Assembly: GCA_963969595.1 (NCBI GenBank)
Contig: OZ018417.1
Location: forward strand, 21,392,501 to 21,456,500
DNA: 64,000 nucleotides
From: Neckera pumila
Taxonomy: Eukaryota > Streptophyta > Bryopsida > Hypnales > Neckeraceae
Reading direction: 5' to 3'
Shown here: piece after piece, positions 61,008 to 64,000 of the stretch
Numbering within the stretch: the stretch's first letter is position 1
Layout of the letters: each line of letters starts with the position of its first letter
Program-made: the position numbers and the translations under genes
Notes under the pieces: model-generated
What the model was told of the DNA's origin: nothing
What the model saw: only the letters and a program-made list of their open reading frames with translations
The model's database searches: none

Positions 61008-62949
61008 AACTTTTAAAAATTAGCAATAAATTAATTTTTTGAACTTTTGTTTTTAGTAATTTTTATTTTGGTGTTTTAACATTATTAATTTTGAGTCTAA
61101 CATCATTATTTATAACTCTAAAATATCTATTTTTAATAAAAAAAGGTCTTGGTAAGCGTTCAAATCTAATTGCTCATTGTTCAATGCTCATTGCTTGTCG
61201 CTCCCTGCTTACACTCTAACGTTGTTGTACTTCAAATCCTATTTTGGTTGACAAAGGCTTGTCAGAGTTGCTTTGTTGATTTGCAACGTGACCGTATCAA
61301 GAAAGAATGAAGTAATTTCTTGTTCAAGAAGTTCTTTCCCGACTTTTTGCACCTTTTGGACACTAGTTGTTGCCATAATGTCGTTGACTGGTTGTGTGTA
61401 GAGCTTCTTCACGGACATGCCAAATATGATGAATTTGACGTGCGAGGGTGTTTGAATGTTGAGCATATGAATGTGGAGAATAAATTAACGGATGCATTGG
61501 GCCGCTAGGTTTCCTACCTTTGCTGAGCAAATTATCAAGCTTGATTGAGGATGCTCTAAGATCCTACTCAAACTTCTTCACTTTGATGTAGCTTCTATTA
61601 ATGCAAAGCCTTCTCCACTTTTGTCTTGAGCCATTAGCCCTGGAAGGACAGAGCCTATGAGGCTATGACCATGTAATTTGTTCCAATTTTCTTCTTTGTT
61701 TCCTTTATTTTGTAACAAATTTTGAGTGGAAATTAGTTATTTTATTTTCCAAAGATGAAGTCATGTGTCTTTTATAAATCATAAAATTTGTAGATGTATT
61801 GGTGATGATTTGAAATTATTGTGATTTTGTGAAGAAAAAGTGAAAAAACTCATGTCTTCTAAAAAATTAGCTCAATTTTTTTTGAAATTTCACCATAAGT
61901 GTATGTTATAGTGAAGAATATTATAACGTAATTCAGTTTTCCATGTCATTCTATAATAGATGTTCAGTAGACCCTAGTACAAGGCCCAAAGTTCAAATAG
62001 TAATCCTTGAAAATTTCAAATTGAAACAAGAACTAGACTTGATTCCCTTCATTTCATTAGTTTGAATCAAAATAAAAAATTATCATTTTCATGGGTGAAA
62101 TTTAGATTTAGTGTGAAGGGCTAGAAGTTGTCAAATACATTACAAGGTCATTTGTGGTACACACATCCAAATTCATACTAAAATATGCAAGACACTCATG
62201 ATGATAATTTTCAGCGTATAACAAATGGAAAGAACAAGTATGACGCACAAAAAAATGGATGAAAAAAAATTGATTTGCATCTTCAAACAACTTCCATTGT
62301 CATCCAAAGGCCAAGATTTGACTCTTCATGCATTCTAGGATTAAATCATTTCTCTTGCTTACAAGACATCTTGCAAAAATTGAAACTAGAATGAGAAGCT
62401 GAACTTTGCTAGAAAAGAACTCTCTGCAATTCTTTGTTTGTCTAAAAATGTGGTAACTAAAGTTACCCTACCTCATTTCGCTCAAATAAGCATTTGTGTA
62501 CAGTTCCTAACTTCCTATTACTAAAGTATTTAAGAGTTTGTTGGATCTTGTTGAAATTTGAAGGAGATTTCAAGATTTCTTAGCATGCATCTTTTGGATA
62601 GTGTATAAATAAACTTTGAATTTTCAATTTTTTCCAAAAAAATTATTCAAAATTAACTATAGGCTCTTATAAATAATGCTTGTATAATTTAGGCAAGAAT
62701 TTTTAGGACTTAGTTTTAAAAACAAGTCACAATCAAGTACTCCAGCAATGCAACACTGCATCTAAAACTGTTGAAGAAAACATTTAGAAACATTAGAGGC
62801 TAGCTAGGGATTTGAAGAACTTGCTTTTTAAGAGATGTTTATTTCAAATTTTTTGAGCTAAACCAAAATCCATATTTTAGTATTTTAGTAATTACTTTGA
62901 ATGGTATGAAAATGACCAATTTCATGTGAGATATGAGTGCTCCAAATTT
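61008..62949. other. No confident gene; possible retrotransposon scrap
   Basis: A plus-strand frame at 61320-61508 ends VEHMNVENKLTDALGR, faintly like the end of a retrotransposon RNase H domain (…NLADALTR), but nothing upstream supports a polymerase. The rest is AT-rich. Confidence 0.25.
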
Positions 62950-63615
62950 GGAGTGTAGCAGCAATTAATAAAACTTTTACCATTCAAAAATCCATAATTT
63001 TTTCTTGAATTATCATCGTTATTCATCTAAAGTATTCAAATATCTTTGGTTACATTACAACATACAACCTTACACTTGCATGCCTTTGCCCAATTAATTC
63101 TTGAATGTCTAAATAGAAAATAGAAAACCAACTTTGGAATGATAGGCAAAAAATAGCATCCAACTATTGCAATTGATGGTCAAGGTTCAAAAAAAATATT
63201 TCTAAAGGTAGATGCCAGAGTTTTCTATAGAGAAAAAACCAAAATTCCTACTTTAATTCCTAAAGGACCAAATTGCATTTGGAGTGTAGCAGCAATTAAT
63301 AAAACTTTTACAATCCAAAAATCCATTAATTGTTTTTTGAATTATCATCGTAATTCATCTAAAGTATTCAAATATCTTTGGCTACATCACAACATACGAC
63401 CTTACACTGGCATGCCTTTGCCCAATTAATTCTTGAATGTCTAAATAGAAAATAGAAAATCAACTTTGGAAGGATAGGCAAAAAATAAGATCCAACTATT
63501 GCAACCGATGGTCAGGGTTTAGAAAATAAGTATTTATAAAGATAGGTGTCAGAGTTTTCTATAGAAAAAAAAACAAAATTTCTACTTTTAATCCCTAAAG
63601 GACCAAATTGCATTT
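62950..63615 (+). repeat. Tandem duplication, 331-bp unit, each ending in a TTAA-element end
   Basis: GGAGTGTAGCAGCAATTAAT starts at about 62950 and again at 63281. The two units match closely. Both finish with TTAAT(T/C)CCTAAAGGACC followed by AAATTGCATTT, i.e. the first ~30 bp of a TTAA element are part of the duplicated unit. Confidence 0.9.
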
Positions 63616-64000
63616 TTGACAAGAAAGCATTTTTGGTCATCCATTCACGAAAGGAGTTTTCATTTTTCTTTTGGAATTCTTAAACAACACATGGTCAAGG
63701 AGTAGCTTCAAGGCACAAAAATTGTCATAACATTTGACTACATCCTTAAAATGTTATTATATGATATTTAGTTTCTTTTTCAACCCATGCAACTTACGCT
63801 TAAAATAAAATAACTTGGCTTTTCAATTTTTATATGTACATAGAAAGCTTTGAACCATTCCATTTTGATTAATAAGATGAAAGTTATGAGGAGTTTTTAT
63901 TAGTTTGCAGGTAGTTATGGAATCTCTATTCAGAAAGAAGCTTTGAAGTCCTTTTTTGAATTCAATTTTCAATATTTTTAAAAATAAATAAAAGATAAGA
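63588..64000 (-). mobile_element. TTAA miniature element, copy N, running off the window
   Basis: Starts TTAATCCCTAAAGGACC; the following sequence is subfamily I in reverse (TTTTGGTCATCC..., GAAAGCTTTGAACCATTCC, GTTATGGAATCTCTA, AATTTTCAATATTTTT). The far end is beyond position 64000. Confidence 0.75.

Noticed and set aside
61239..61508. Retrotransposon RNase H remnant
   Set aside because: Only a faint C-terminal resemblance (NKLTDALGR) with no supporting reverse transcriptase or integrase nearby. Left as a possibility only.
33852..64000. CCCTAAA strings at element ends as interstitial plant telomere repeats
   Set aside because: The heptamer occurs once per element end, always next to TTAA and in inverted pairs ~0.93 kb apart, never in tandem. 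It is part of a terminal inverted repeat.
1..64000. tRNA, rRNA or other structured RNA genes
   Set aside because: None recognised by eye. Numerous AT-rich fold-backs exist, but no cloverleaf with conserved A and B boxes was identified; a tRNA scan would decide.

Overview
The window looks like nuclear DNA of a land plant. The evidence is one intact, intron-rich plant-type gene, degenerate CACTA and piggyBac transposon genes, pieces of plant ARGONAUTE, SPT6 and CDPK/PPCK-type kinase genes, and long AT-rich intergenic DNA full of small repeats. I cannot name the species. The mixture suggests a repeat-rich genome, possibly a non-seed plant, but that is inference.

Layout. 1-4.9 kb holds an exon-sized SPT6 fragment followed by an ARGONAUTE fragment; the latter is interrupted by a 212-bp piece of a GTTGCA repeat array. 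4.9-9.83 kb is a decayed CACTA (En/Spm) element: a Transposase_24-type gene with frameshifts and stops, a long 11-bp-period GTTGCA array, and a recognisable right terminus. 10.2-14.1 kb is a visibly GC-richer island with a piggyBac-family transposase pseudogene. Its DDD triad and C-terminal Cys-rich domain are still readable, but three in-frame stops break it. 14.2-19.5 kb is the only gene that looks functional: a 10-exon, 673-residue CDKAL1-type tRNA methylthiotransferase.

20-33 kb is AT-rich and gene-poor. It contains a striking promoter-like module at 22.85-23.1 kb: seven 30-bp units carrying heat-shock-element-like GAAnnTTC motifs, then a TATA box and a perfect hairpin. It also has spaced palindromes and a tandem duplication. 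From about 33 kb to the end, the DNA is dominated by one family of ~0.93-kb non-coding elements flanked by TTAA with termini CCCCTAAAG...CTTTAGGGG. About a dozen copies or remnants are visible, some nested in each other. One nesting event gives an internal empty-site/filled-site comparison showing insertion at TTAA with TTAA duplication, the piggyBac hallmark. Also present are two related Helitron-like 3' ends, an intronless CDPK/PPCK-type kinase pseudogene, a non-LTR retroelement insertion with a 12-bp target duplication, and an array of seven GGCTCC...GGAGCC palindromes.

The most noteworthy theme is piggyBac-type biology in a plant: a transposase relic and, 20-50 kb away, a burst of TTAA-targeted miniature elements. 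Whether that transposase family mobilised these elements is not shown by the sequence, because its own termini could not be matched to theirs.
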